Source: Hondaea fermentalgiana (taxonomy: Eukaryota; Sar; Bigyra; Thraustochytrida; Thraustochytriidae). From it: a stretch of 64,000 nt of DNA. Every line of letters starts with the position of its first letter. Within the stretch, counting starts at the first letter, position 1. This document shows, in pieces, positions 43,901 through 58,900 of the stretch. Position numbers and translations under genes: made by a program. The notes beneath the pieces are model-generated. The model had not been told where the DNA came from, did no database searches, and saw only the letters and a program-made list of their open reading frames with translations. The DNA lies in contig NPFB01000005.1 of assembly GCA_014084085.1 (NCBI GenBank), positions 310,001 through 374,000 of the forward strand. The letters are read 5' to 3'.

Positions 43901-46900
43901 TGGGGGATCTTGAGATTGCCTCGAGCGAGATGCACGACGAAGGCCATCACGAAGAGCAGGATCTCGAACACTCGTCTGCCGTGATGCCTCTCATCGACCT
44001 GGCTCGTGTTGACGTGTTTGGCAGGGCAATCGTCCGTCGAGGCGCTGGTGTACTTTTGTCGCCACGGACGATGCTTAGCGTCATGCCCGGCGCTTCCATG
44101 CACCTTGAGGGCGACCTCGCCTTTCGATGCACCTCCATGGGCAAGGATTGCCGCATGCGAAACATGGGTCATTTCCAGATCGAAGGGTCTGCCACCATTG
44201 ACGCCCGCGTCATTAATGATGGTCTTCTTGATGTGAATCGTGGCTCGTTCCGCGCTGCCTTTGGCTTGCAGAATCGCGGTGTCATACGTGTCGCACCAGG
44301 GGCCATTTGGGAAGTCCCCGGCGCCGATGCCCTCATCGAGCTTTCGGGAAACCTTCTTCGCGAGAACGAATTTGGTCTCAAGTCGCTTCTCGTGCAGACT
44401 GCAGGGCCCAGTGAGGTGCTTGGCAAATCCTCTGTGCTTTTGCATCAGCTTCAGCAATCGTCAAAATCGATGACCCCGCAGGTTATTGTACGCGGTGTCC
44501 TTCGGGTGGAAGCTGGTGGACAACTTCAAGTTACCGAGGGCGCATCTCTGACGGCTGTCGGCGCATGTTCACTCGAGCTTCTCGAGGGTGCATCGCTCAT
44601 TGTTAGTGATGCGCAAGTTGTGCTCGCTCCCGTCTCAGGTGGCCCAGCGAATGGGCTGGATTGTGCGCGGGAGACCCCGCTGCTTGCGGGAGAACTGGGC
44701 GTGCATGGTCGTGGCGCAGCGGTTCGCGCCTTCTTGGACACCGCCTCGCGAATTCGTGTCGAGGGACGTGTACACCTTTCCGACGGAGGCACAATCGCCG
44801 TCGAACACCCGGAGAACATGGTGACCTCGCGAAGATCGTTGTCCTCGGCAGCTTCGGGCGGTTCTGCAACCTCTGCCACCACCGTCTTCTCGCAGCCGGT
44901 GGTTGCAGATGGCAATCTCGTCATTCCGCTTGGACAGTCGGTTGCCTTTGCGAGTTCGCTAGTGCACACTGGCGCCCTTATAGTCCATGGCTCGGTGAGT
45001 TTTGAGGGCTACACTTTGCTCGCCCATCGTGTGAACAACGAAGGTCGCATCGTCGTTGGTTCATCCGGCAACGTTCTCATTGCAGGCATGTACTCGGGCA
45101 ACGGTTTCCTCAAGGTGAACGGTCAGCTCTACTTTGGTGGCGCTGGTACTGTCAGTGGAGACCTTGTCAACACCGGCCGCGTGCACGTCGGTGTCGAGTC
45201 GCGCGCAGTGATTACCGAATTTGAGCGTAATCTCTTTTCTTACGATGCGGAGTCGCTTTCAGGTCGCAGACTTATGGCCTGCCCCGATGGCGTACATACG
45301 ACAAATGTGCGCCTTGATATGGGAGCCAGCGCCGGTGTTGGCGTAGAGTGGACCTTGCCTGTGAGTACGTGTGAAGACTACCCTTCGGAGACGGTCTTGC
45401 TCGAAGCTCTTGGTCGGCAGCTTGGTCTCGCGTCTACGTCTGGCCTCTCCGTGCGTTCTGGGTCCGTTGGTGGCTCCTTTGGTGCGCAAACGTTGCGCCG
45501 TTCCCTTCAACAAACGCACGGTGTCTGGGCTCGTCGAGACCAAACGCCGGAAGCGAGTCTCTCCGCAACGGCCGTCTCGGGCGTCGAAGGAGGTTCGCTG
45601 GCGCTTGCATTCGCGCGTGCTCAAGGCGTGGAGATCGATATCTCACGGGCTGCCTCCGTCGACTTCAACGGGCGCATTCTCGACACTGGTGGGCTCTTTG
45701 TGGCGGATGACGGTGACATGGCCGTTCACGGCGTTGTGTCGATCGACCGCCCAATGCAAAATTTTGGACGCATGTACATTGGTCCGAGTGCGCAAGTGGA
45801 ATTTGTGCGAGCCCTGGACAGTGCCGGAAATGTCACGATTGACGGTAACGTGACCGTGTCGGATGAAACCATTTACTCGCAGGATGTCTATATTCGCGGC
45901 TCGCTCCACGTGACTTCAACCGGCAATGTCACATTCGAGGCCATGCTCGAAACCTCGGGGTCGCTCTCGGTCGAGGAGGGCGGTGGTATCGCAATTTTTG
46001 GTGCCTCAACGTTTGACGAGGATTCCTTTTTCATTTGCGACGGCGAGCTTGAGCTCGGCTACGGCAGCTCGGTGCTCATTTATGGCGACTTTGCAGTAAC
46101 AGAGACGGGGTCGACAATAGTTGATGGTGCACAGATCGACGTTTTCTCCCCTGCCGTCTACTTTGACGGAACGTACTTTCAGACCAAAGGCGCCTTTGTG
46201 AGTGTGGAAGATGGAGGTGTTCTCGTTTTCGAAGGGGACTTCTCTTCCGATGAAAATGCTCAAATATCCGTCGAGTCACGCGGTAAGCTTCGTTTTATGG
46301 GCAACTCAATCTTTGCACAAGACCTTGTCACGGGCGCTGCCTTTCGCATCGCGACCGAGCAGTATGTAGCACTCTCCAGCAAGGGAACCGTCATTTTGGG
46401 ACGAACCGCAACGCTTGCCATGGAAGGAACGGAACTCCGGAGCACTGGCAGTCTCGAAGCAAAGGAGGGCTCAACAATGACGTGTACCGCATCAGAGTCA
46501 AAGCTTTCGCTTCACAGCGCCGTTGTCGATGGCCTTTTAGCCGTCAACAACTCGTGTGTGGTCATGTTTTCGGGCTACAGCGCTATTGGCGGCTCAGTTA
46601 CGGTCTCGCAGGATGCTGTCGTGGTGGTCCAGGCGACACGGTTGACACTTGATCAAGGTGCGCTGTGGACCTCGGAAGGCATTCTGACCATTGATCAAGA
46701 CGCCGCGCTTGTTGCCAAGGGTCGGATTCGAAGCCTTGGTCGCACGATCAATCGTGGTCGTCTTCTTGTTGCCTCGGAAGCCACCGCGCCCTCTATTTTT
46801 GGTACGTCCTTGGAGAGCCAAGGTACAGTTACTTTTGCTGGCGCCGGTATTTTACGAGGTTCTTCACAGTTCTCAGGCGACCTGGCTATTGATGTCGGCG

Positions 46901-49900
46901 GCGCGCTTTACCTCGATGGGGCCATGGTCAGCGTCACCGGGGCCTTTTCGCATGATGGCATTTTGCACACCGGCCCCGACGCGTTGAGCAGCTTCACTTG
47001 CTCGTCAACGGAGTGCACGTCGACCACAGACAGCCGTCTCGAGGGCGCTGGTAGTGTGACTCTCGCTGAAGGCAGCGAGTGGGAGCTCCTGGGCACGGTG
47101 CAGGCGCCAGGTACCGCGTCAGGAAATTGGCAGGTACTCAACACTGCAAAGCTGTACGTTGGGGGGCAGGCCTCCATCGGTAGTCACCTGCGCAATGAGG
47201 GCACCCTTTACGTGACCACAGACGCGGATGCCATCTTCACTGGCGCAGTGGTGAGCACGGGCGAAACTCAGGTCGATGGCATGATGGTTTTGTCTGGCGT
47301 AAGCGCCGAATTTGATGGGCAAATTGGCGGTACCGGAACCCTCGTGGTGGGCTCAGGGTGCAGAGCGGATTTTCTTGGCGATGGCTTGCTTCGGGGCGGA
47401 CTTCAGGTCCGCGAAGGTGGAGCCGCCACGATTTGGTCTTCGAGTTTTGACGTGGCCGGAACCAGCGAGAACGCGGGCGATCTCTTGGTCGGCACGGGCG
47501 CCGCTTTGCATTTTGTCTCGGATGGACTGGGAAAAGCTTTGGCTCAATCTGGGTCTGCGCAGTTTGTAAACTCGGGCTCCTTTCGAAATGATGGAAATGT
47601 GACGCTTAGCACGCTCGCTGTCTTGGGTGGCAGCCTTGAATCGTATGGTGTGTGGGTTGTCTCTTCAACGGGCGAAGCCACCATCGTCGGCCTTGCCGAA
47701 ATCCGTGAAGGCGAATGGATTGTGGAAGACGGCGAGGTTGTCATCGACACGGAAGGCGAGCTGACTGGTTTCGGAAACGCCACGTTGGTCTCGAGCGAGT
47801 CCAGTTTTGTCCAGGTGGCAGGGACCCTGACGATTGACGTGCAGGCAACCGCCGACATGCATGGCGCTTGCGCGTCATCCTCAACAGCTGTCATCAACGT
47901 ACTAGGAGCCTTCGTGTTGGGAGCCTCCGCGGATCTTCAAGGCTATTTGGAAGTGAACGGCGGCACCTTGTTGGTAGCGAATCTGGTCGTTTCGTCGGGA
48001 TCCAGCGAGAAGGGTGCCGTGGCGCACGATGTCTCTCTTGTTGCCGGCGAAATTTCGGTGCAGTCTGGGGCGCGCTTGCAAATTGAAGGCGGGCTCACGG
48101 CTCGTCGCGACATCTTTGTTATGCCTGGTGCCGAACTCATCTTTACCGCGGACAGTATGTCAAAGCTGCTCTCCTCGGGTGACGATGGCCCTCAGCTTGT
48201 TTCTGTGGGTACGCTCATTGTGGACCAAGACGCATCTCTTTCGAGCGCAGTGGATATCATCAACACAGGCGAAATTGAGGTCCATGGTACTCTGGAACTC
48301 GATGGTGGGACTATTGAGCTGCGCCAACTGGCGCGTGCCATTCGTGATGTGGTTCCCGAATATCTTATTTCTGACCTTGGCGAGATTTCTGATGATGACA
48401 TCGGTGGTCTGACTGTCCTCGAGGGCGGTACACTCGCAGGTTGGGCCTTCCTTGAGGGTGACCTCTTGAGTGAAGGAACAGTGCGCCCTGGATCAGATCT
48501 CGACCCCGCGGGTGTTCTTTCAGTTTCCGGTACATTTACCTCGAGAGTGACTGCCGTGCTTGATGTGGTGCTGGCACCGGCAGACAACGCAACCATGCCC
48601 CTCTATGGAACTCTTGATGTTCAAGGTGAAGTTGATTTGGAAGGTACTGTACGGGTTACTCTCGACCAGTTCTATAGTGACACGATGCGGCTTTCGCCTT
48701 TGCTTGCGGCTCGCAGCGGCCTGGATCTCTCTACGGAGACTGCCTTTGAGGCCAGTGGCCCTGCTGAGTACACCTTTTCTGCGGATGGCTTTGTGGACCA
48801 GACTTCGGTTGGCGGGGATCCTCGCGACGTGCTTCATGTCGACGTGGAGAGCGCCATCTCTCTTGGAGGGCGCCGTGAGCTTTCTGCCGCTTACGCAGAG
48901 GATACGACTTCATCCTCCTCCTCGCGTTCTGATTTTGATGCCAGCGAAGAGGACAGCCATATTGACGCCGCGCGGGCCCGCGCTCGCATGGAGAACGGGA
49001 CGCATATCCTGGATATTTGGCTGGGCGGTGTGCGCAGCATCGAGCCCAGCCGTGTCCGTCGTTTGGTGCACACCATCGAGAGTTATTTGGGCATGACACC
49101 CGAGGTAAAGACGCAAAAGAAAACGCACATGCCAGGTTTCTTTGACGCCCATGCGATGGAGGTCGTATCACGTCGTTCGGGTCGTTCGTCGCCTTCAGAC
49201 TACCGCGGTGGCGTTCAGATTACCCTGGCTTTCCATTGCCCCAGCATTTTCGAGTGTCGATCTTTCTGCGAGACCCTGAATGAGCTTCAGCCGATCATCG
49301 ATCAGGATCTTTCGGAGCGTCTCCATGCACTTGGAGTCCATTCGCTATCAATGCGCTCTTCCACATGCGCGTCAGTTCGCGAAAATGTTCACGCGAGCTC
49401 CCGGCTGTCCCCTCCTGTCTGCGTCTCTGACGGAGAAAGAGGTACATTTCTGACCCCCGGAGTTGCATGTCACGAGGCCTGCTCTTGTGTTGGCAACCTT
49501 TGTTCATGCTTTATGCGGAATGGCAAATGGGCAGGTTGCGCGTGCGGTCCTTTTAGCGCAAACAAGCAAGGTGGGAGCCAGGACCGCGCGGAGCTGGCCA
49601 TGTCAACCTTGGGCGAGCTCGCGCACCCCCGTATCGCTTGCGATACGAATGGGCTTGGCGGTGTCAAAAGCGGGACGCCTTGCGTTTTCCCGTTCTGGTT
49701 CGATGGACAGGAACATCATGAGTGCATCGGGTCTGGTTGGGGTGGCGAAGGGTTTTGTGTGCTCCAAGGAAAGATGGCTGGTTGCAAATGCGCTGCCAGT
49801 ACTCGCGCTGGTTCATCAGACGCGAGTGACGTAACGAGCTCTCTGGATCCCTCAGGTCGCGCTTCAGCGCGACAGGTGCCTTCATGCGTAACAGACGGCT

Positions 49901-52900
49901 CCGGCGCTGCGGCCAAGGGTGACGCCTGCGTGTTTCCCATCATTCACAAGGGTGTCACCCATTTTCGCTGCATTGACCGGGACACCAATGGCGGCTGGTG
50001 TTACAACAATCGCGGTGAGCGCGGTGGCTGCTCATGCTCCCCAGAAAGCAATGTGACTTCGACTTCCGACACCGCTGCGTCAACCTCGTCTTTTGTGAGC
50101 GCGCAAGACGAAGCTGAGATGACAAGCCAAAGTACTCTGGTGTGGCGCGTGGCGGCAGGCACTCGGTTGGAGGATTCAATCGCAGTGCGTTTTCGGGCAT
50201 CGCAAAGAACACAAGTGTGGCTGTACGCCTTGCTGGCAGGCAGCACGCGTCCAGAAAAGGATGACATTCTTGCATGCGCAGACAGTGACGATGATGATGC
50301 CTTTTTCGCTTCCGTTCTTGCGGTGGGCGGCGGCCAAGAGCAGGAAGGGGTCCTTGAAGGTCTCGAGCCCAACACCGCATATGATATCTACGTGTGCCCG
50401 GAGCACCCGGAAGGCGAGATTGTTATGCTTCGTTCTGTGAGGACGCAGCGCGGAAAGGGCCGGCGCCGGCTCGCACTGAGCGAAGAGGAAAGGGGGCGAC
50501 TTATCGTGGTCGACGCTGCCCTCGAGCTGTGGGAAGGTGACGGCACCGTTCAAGAGTATGCGCTCAAGCTGGATCGGCAGCCTGACGCCCCGGTGACGGT
50601 TACAGTGGTGCTGCCCCCTCGCGACCAACTCGATGCATCTCCTCAAGAGCTCTTCTTCACAGCCGGGAACTGGAATACGTCGCAATATGTCCAAGTCTAT
50701 GCGCGGGATGATGGTGTCTTGGAAGATGACCCGCACACGGTAGTCATCCACCATCGTATGGATTCCACCGACGCCCGTTTCGTAGTGGATGAGGGGGAGG
50801 ACAACGCGGAGACAATCGACGTCATTGTTCACGATCTCATGCATGGTCTGGATGGCTCAGCCGCGTTGCATGTTCGTCCCAGTAAGCTTGAGCTGAATGA
50901 AGGCGGACCCGCAGGAGTTTATACAATCAAGCTTGCCCACGAGCCGTCTGCGCCCGTCACCGTTTCGGTAATGGTGCCTCCTGGCGACGATGTGGAAGTT
51001 GAGCCCACCAAACTCACCTTTTCGCCTGCCAACTGGAGCGAGACGCAACGTATCGTGGTTCGGGCGATCGACGACCGGATTGAGGAAGACTTTCTTCAGG
51101 TCGTACAGCTCCATCACCAGCTGGTGTCCTCGGACGATTCATTCTCGAGCGCCGAGGCACCAGTTGTGCTCGTCTTTGTGAACGACACCCAGTCGCAGGG
51201 CGACGAGCCCACGTTCTCAGTGTCCCCTTCATCGCTCGATCTTGTGGAGGGCGAATCTGCGATGCTCAAGATTCAGTTGAGCAACAACTCGATTCCGCCC
51301 GCACAAGATGTCGTGGTGGCATTTGAAGCGACCCGTGCTGCGAATTTCGATCCTTCCCGTCTTGTCTTCTCACCAAGTGACTGGAACGTTCCGCGCAGTG
51401 TGGTTATGCGGATCCCTCGAGACGGCGTTGTTGAGCCTGAGGGTTCCGCGTCGCGATTTTCTCAAGTCGCGTTCTCCGTTTCGTCAAAGGACTTTCTTTA
51501 CAACGGTCTCAGTATCGATTCTCTGCCCCTCCGGGTTCTAGATGCCGATGTGCCTGGCTTGGTGCTGAGCACCACGCGAGTCGAGGGCTTGCGGGAGTCT
51601 TCTCCTTCGGAGGTGGGTGTTTTCGATGTTTGGCTGGCAGCCGCGCCGCTGGACGGCGCTCTGGTTCGCGTTGACCTGACTGCGTACGATGGCTTTTGCC
51701 TCGATCGCCGGCACGGGCCGGCATTCCATCTTGGGCCATGCGTACTGGATGCGGACTGCACCTCGGCTGCAGCTGGCGATGCGCTCTCGCGTAGTGTCGA
51801 GTGTGTGAAGGAGACTGGCGTCTATCTGGACATGACTGAGACGACGCTATTCTTTGATGTGGACAACTGGCGCATTCCACAAACTGTCACGCTTCGACCG
51901 TACGTGGACACGCGTGTTGAAGCGCCAATGCATCTCTCCAAGATCGGCCTCGTTATGAGCAGCGATCGCGACGAGCGTTTCGTGAATGCCAAGTGTTTTC
52001 AGGTGGAACCGGGCTACATGAATGGTGTTGCTTTTGTGGAGGCGAGCGAGTGTGCGGTCTTGGCCGAAATTGAGGACGCGGACATTGCTGCTGTTGGATT
52101 CTCCCCTGCTCTTCTCACTTTGGAGCTTGCCGAGGCGTCGAGTTCCCGCAGCTCCTCAACGGTAGCTACAGCAGTGTATAATGTGACCTTGGCGAGTCGT
52201 CCCTGGGCGGCGGTGACGATGAACCTGGATATCTCGGCACCTGGGCTCGTGGTCGAGCCTCGGCAGTTGGTGTTCGGTCCAAGTTCATGGATGATTCCAC
52301 AACTTGCGCGCGTCTTTGCCGACTCTGACATTGGCGAGGCTGACCAGTACACTGCGATCGTGGCGCATGAAGCGATCTCCCCCGATCGCGCCTATAATCA
52401 GCTTGTTGAAGAACTCACTGTGCAAGTAATTCAGGACGCGGCGACTCGCATTGTTCTTTCCAAACACTCGGTGACGGTTTCGGAGGATGGCTTAATAGAG
52501 ACCGTTGAGGTTCGTTTGGCCCGCAAGCCTCAGGTGTCAATGCTTCATGCTGAGCGTGCGGTGCTCGTGGACTTTTACGTATCAAATGGGCACTGTATCG
52601 AAAGCATATCGGGGGCCTTGCGCCCGCGTACATCGCGCTGCGTGAGCGACGTGGACTGTCAAGATGCAGCGATAGGGCCGAATGAGGAGTTGTTTTGCGC
52701 CAGGAGCGACCGCGTTCGCGTTGTGCCGTCGCGCCTTAGTTTCAGCGCCTCGAACTGGGCTCTCCCGCAACGGATTACAATCTCAGCAATCGACGACGCT
52801 GTAGCATCAAGCACAAGTGTCGTCCGAACACTTGTTGTACCTCGGGCGAGCAGCACCGACCCATTATTTAACGACGGCACGGCCGTGTGCGTGGCCATGG

Positions 52901-55900
52901 ATGGCAAGGGTAATTGTCTTGAATTTGACAATTCTACCGCAAGTCGTGGGAGCGTCGTTGTTGCGATATTCGACAATGACGAGGCGGGCTTGCAAGTGAG
53001 CCCCACATCCTTGCGCATTGCGGAAAATCTGGCCGAGGAAGACCTTGCATCCTCCTTGCTCACCATCCAACTCGCCTCGCGGCCATCGGCCCCGGTCCGC
53101 GTTTCAGCTGTGGTTGCCGCATCAGATGTGCACCGCCTTTCCGTTGTGCCTGCTGTTTTGGAAATCGCGCCGGAGGCATGGGCTATGCCACACACTGTGC
53201 AACTTGTTCCCGTCGACAACGATTTCGCGGAAAGCGAAGATGAGCAAGACGTGACGGTGGTTCTCGAGTCAACATCGGCGGACCCGGCTTATGCGAGCCT
53301 CAAGGAATCGGTGATTGCAAAAGTGATCAACGATGACGTGGACGGAATATCTCTCTCTGTGGATGAAGTCACCCTCAACAAGGATGGACACACTTCCTTC
53401 TATAACGTGAGCCTGCGGAGCAACCCAAGAGATCGCGTGCGCGTAGAGCTCTCTGTGCGGCTTCCCGTGGAAGTGATTGCCCCTCGCTCTCATGCGCTCC
53501 ACTTTGACCAGAACAATTGGAACATCCCGCAGCGCGTGTCTCTTCGTGCTCTCGACGATGGTCACACCTCTTGTGAGACTGTTCTGTCAAAGGGGTCCCC
53601 CACCGTGCACTGTCCTCCTACGATCGTGCGCGTTGTGCACACTGACGTAAGCTCAACCACCGGAGCGAGTGCCACGCTTTCTGTCAAGGTCGTCGACCGG
53701 CATAGTGGTCTTAGCGTCTGGCCACAGGCCGTGGTCGTGCGTGAGCGCGGGTCACCTCAAGTCGTGAATGTACTCCTGCACGACCGGCCTCAGAAGCGCG
53801 TCGCTTTGCGCCTTGCGCTCGTTGGAGAGGGTGCCGACCGTGTTGAAATGTCTGTACGTGGGCCAATCGTGTTCACGCCAGAAAACTGGGATGTTGTGCG
53901 ACCAATCACTCTGGTTGCGCCCGAGGATGTTGCCGCTCATCCGGACGCTCGTGTTCGCCTGGAGATGACCATTGAGGCTTCGAATGCGGACGCAAGATTT
54001 TCTGAGGGCGTCCTTCATCCTGTGGAAATTACCGTAGTGGACGATGACGACGCAGGCATCCATGTCTCCTCGCATCAGATCTACCTTGAGGAGGATCATG
54101 CAGGCTCGATTCACGGATCTGTCATTCACGTTGCACTGTCAAGCCGGCCCAAGGGTGAGGTGCTCGTGGAATCGCATGTTTCTGCCGAAGAATTGGCTGT
54201 CTGGCCGTCGACACTCACCTTTGACGCAAACAATTGGCATCTGCCTCAAGATGTCCACGTTTCCGCAGGCAATGACGACATTGCTGAGCCACTTGGCGTT
54301 CGTACGTCGCGCCTGGTGCTGCGCACGATGTCTTCAACGGATGTGGACTATTTTGCACTCGACAACGTGGAGATCCAAGCCCTCGTCCGCGACGACGACG
54401 TTGCTGGTGTTGCACTGAGCGCGGGAGCAACGTCCAGCGCAAGCGGTCTCTTGCTCGAGGGCCAGAGCAAGCGATTCTTCGTTCGGCTGCTCTCGGAGCC
54501 GCGCGGCGAAGTCACTGTTCGAGCCGCACCCATCACAGGCACCTGCGTGTCCCCGGCACACGTGCTCACGGATGAGGGATGCTCAATCGCTCATCCTTGC
54601 TCTCGCTCAGAGGATACATGCGAGCACGATACAAAGGTTTGGACATTCCCGTCTCAAGTTGATTTCTCGCAAGAGTCATGGTCGGACCCACAGGAGATTT
54701 GGGTGGGAGCATTTGGTGATCGCGTGCTGGAGGACAAGGTGCACAATGGGCTCGTGGCGTTCTCTGCGCAGTCGGCCGGTGATTCTCTTTACGACCGCGA
54801 CGACCTTGCCTTCTTCCTCGATGATGCTCTTCTTGCGAATGGAACGCTTCGCATGGAAATTGTTGATGATGACATTGCTGGCGTGCGCATCGACCTTCCG
54901 GGCAGCCAGGGCATAATTTCGCTCGACGAGGGTCAAAGCATTGAAATTCCCGTTCGCCTTCATTCGAAACCGGTTGCGCCTGTCACGGTGCGGATCAGCG
55001 AGCATGGCCTCGGGTTTCTCGCGCTTGATCGCGACTTGCTCGTGTTTAATCGGTCGAACTGGGAGCGCGAACAACTGGTGCGTGTGGTCGCCGTGGCGGA
55101 CGAATATGCCTGGGCGGACTCGCGACGCTTCAGCAGTCTCAGTGTTGATGCAGACTCTCTGGATCCGAACTACTCGCTCCTGAGCCCTGTTGATGTCGAG
55201 GTCGAGATTCATGACCTTGATGCAGTCGGTCTCGACCTGGTGACCGGGTACGCCGCAGCCGAGAATGCTGTCTTGACGGAAGGCGAAAGTCTTGTGTACG
55301 GCGTGCGTCTCAAGAGCAAGCCGTGGGTGTCGTTGACGCACGAAGCCATGGCTGCCACCATAACGCTGCACGCCATGGACGGCTTTTGCCGCTCTCGTTC
55401 TTTGGGTGCTCTGCCAGACTACACATCTCCATGCAGCTTTGATGGGCACTGCGACGAGGCGCAGCAGTATTGCTTCAAGCTAGCCACTGTTGACGTCAGA
55501 CCTGCCCAGCTCGTCTTCACGAGCGAGAACTGGAATGAGCTTCAGCTGGTCACAGTCAACGCCCTAGAGGATGATATTCTCGAGCCGCTGCGCCAAAGCA
55601 CCTTTGTTTCGCATCGCATTCAGAGCCCGGATCCAGTCTATTCATCGCAATCTGCAGTGCAGCTGCCGCTGGCGGTAGAAGAGGCGAACGAAGCAGCTCT
55701 CATCCTGAGCCGCCACAGCGTGACACTGCGGGAGGGGGGCGCTGGTGAGGTTTACACGGTGCGTTTAAGCTCGCGGCCGTGGTCTTCCGTCACGGTTTCT
55801 GTGAGCAGTAGCTCCGAGGTCGTGACCTCGCGGCGTGAGGTGGTCATCGAGCCCAGCGCATGGTTCAAAGAGCACGCTTTGACCGTCACGGCCGTTGAGG

Positions 55901-58900
55901 ACGGCATCCGTGAACTTCCGCGACCGCATCGCGCCCGTCTTGTGCACCGTGTCTCGTCCGCGGACCCCTTTTACAATGGGGTTCGCAGCACAGATCTCCT
56001 GTGCAACATTTTCGACCCGGAGGACACGGACGCTGACGAGGACGACGTATCGTCTGCGATGCTCGTTGTGCTCCACGACCGTGAAGGCTCTATTCCCTTT
56101 GACTCCAAGGATCTGATTGTCGATGAGGCCGCCGATTCGACGGCTGGTAATCTTACGTTTTACGTCTCGCTTGCACGCAAGCCGACTGGCCGCGTTGATG
56201 TTGCGGTGCGGCCCTTCTCGGGTCACTGCGTCACCGGTGAGGGTGTTGCGAGTGAAGAACTCTTTTGCTCGAATAACGCGGACTGCAAGGCGTACTGCGA
56301 CAACCCATCGTGCTTGGAGCAGTCTCGCTGCGAAGTAAGCACCAAGATCCGTACTCTCACGCCGTCAGATACGCTGTCCTTTCTGGAAAGTGACTGGCAG
56401 GAGCCCAAGGCCGTTCATGTGGTTGCGTTTCAGGATGCGCTCTCGGAGTCAGTGCAGCATCGCACCAAGATAATCTTGGAAGCCTCAAGTGCTCTCGACC
56501 CTGATTACGACAGATATCTTTTCGGCGTCTTTGTGGACATTATCGATCGTGATGTGGCTCGCATCGATGCGCGTCTGGACGTCGAGGACCTCCACGAGGG
56601 CCAAGCAGCGGCATATTCGCTGCGTCTTTCCTCTCGCCCCTTGACGGTTGTTGCTGTGCAGATCAGCGGGTCGCCGGGCGTAGAACTCTCCGCATGCCCC
56701 GAGTCCACTGTATGCGAGTTCGTTTTTGGCCCGCAGAATTGGAGTGTACCGGTTCAAGTCCCCTTTACTGTCCGCGATGACGATTATGCGGACGGTGACG
56801 CCCTTTCGAATCGTCGTCAAGTGCACTTTGCGCATCATACCGCAACGGCAGATGAGCGGTTCAAGGGACTTTCGGAGACGTTGATCATTTCTGTAGTGGA
56901 TGACGATGAGGCTGGGGTGAGACTGTCCTCGTCATCGCTTTTAGTCAGCGAGTCCGGGGTCGGTAGCTTTTACACGGCACAGCTCAAATCTCGCCCTCGC
57001 GATCGCTTTTGTGCTCGCTATGGCTCGGGCATCGATGTGGACACCTCGCGCCCTTGCGAGACAGATGCGGACTGTGTTTTGCCTTTTTCACAGGCGGTGC
57101 CTCGTGGCGCGTCTTTTGCGGAAATCGTTCGCTCGAACAACGCGCGCTGCCTTCGCGCGAGGTCTGCTGATCTTGGCAGTGGAAGTGACGCTGACGCGCT
57201 CATTGCTAGACTCGATGTCAAGGTTCCTGGTGGCTTTTGCTTGATCGGAGAGGCAAAGAAACCCAAGTACAACATGCTTTGTAGCGAGGATGCTGACTGC
57301 AATCTGGGCCTAGGAAGTATTCGAAACAGATGTCTTTTGGACACAACGGTCCGTCTCGTTGGCCAGGACGCAAGTTTCACTGCGCTCAACTGGTCGCAAC
57401 CCGTTCGTGTGCAAGTGATTGCCATTCCGGACCACGTTGCTGAGATTCCGGTTATGCACGTGCCACTGCGTCATCGTGTACAGTCATCGGATCCCGCACA
57501 TCGTTCCTGGAACACAGATCTGGTGGTTGGCATTGCGGATGCAGATATCGCAGGTCTGGTTTTGTCAGCAGAGTCTCTCCACTTTGCAGACGACGCTCTC
57601 AAACAATACACTGTCAAGTTGCGTTCCAAGCCTCTTGACGCTGTCCGTGTATCCGTGAGCTTGACGGCCAAGGGTTTTGAAGTGGTGCACCAAGGTGCGC
57701 GAGGTAACAGTGTACTCCGCTTTGATGCAACGAACTGGGATGCTGCGCAAGTCGTCACGGTGACCGGCCAGAATGGCCTGACCATGGATGACAAGACTTC
57801 GAGCCTGGTACACACGCTGTCATCCCGCGACGAGTCGTATGGTCTCTTGGAGGCTGTCGAGGTCCCCATCGCCGTTGAGTCTCGTAGTCGACATGACGTG
57901 GTCGTCTCAACGACTCACATTGTTGTGGAGGAGGGCGGCCAAGCTGCTGCTTTCTCAGTTCACCTTGCCCGCCGACCTGAGAACGATGAAGACGTGATGG
58001 TCCAGATTCGTCTTCCTGGAGGCCATTGTGAAGCCATTGCTCGCGACGAGGAACCAGCCTTTGGTTCCATGTGCTCCGTTGGCAGCGACTGCGCTTTGGG
58101 CAACGAGTGCATCCAAGGTACCAAGGCGTTCGCCAATGCTGACGAGCTTCGGTTCACGGCATCCTCGTGGTCAGCGCCGCAAGTCGTCATTGTGCAAGCC
58201 TTTGATGACGACATTGTTGAAGCTTTTGAGGATCATGCTCTCATTACCCTCTCTGCATCAAACGCAGCCGATCCGGCCGTCGTTCGCGTGACCATTGTGG
58301 ACAACGACTTGCCTGGTGTTGCGTGGGATGACTCAATCAGCGCCGGAAGGCTCCAGGCGACTGTGGGACGCCCGAATCAATTCGGTCTTCGTCTCAATAG
58401 CAAGCCCTGGACCAACGTGACGATCGCCTTATCCACGGAGGGCGCGCGCGGCAAAGTCTTGCTTTCGACCTCGCGGGTGTACTTTTCGCCAGACAATTGG
58501 GACGAAGACCAGTGGCTCGAGGTGACCTCCGATCGTGTGGACTCGTTTCGTGTCGTTGCACGAAGCAACTCGAAGGACGTGCGGTTCAGTGCAAGTGGCC
58601 TTCCTCCACAAAACCTTCTCGTTGACGTTATTGCTGACGCTCTCGACTCAATCAACGTGGTCTTTTCGGCGAACTCAATTAATCTCGACGAGGGCGAGTC
58701 TCAAACGTACTCTTTGCGTCTCCAGCCTACAAGCGCTGGGCAGCCTTTTCCTTCGTCCTCTTCCTTTTCGCTTCTGAAAAGTCACGAGGACGCGGCAGAA
58801 CGCTTTGAGCTTACGATTCAAAGCGCGTCGCCGAACCTTGAGGTTTCCCCATCGCACGCTCGGGTGAGCATGGGAGGTACGCTCAATATTTCCGTCACCG

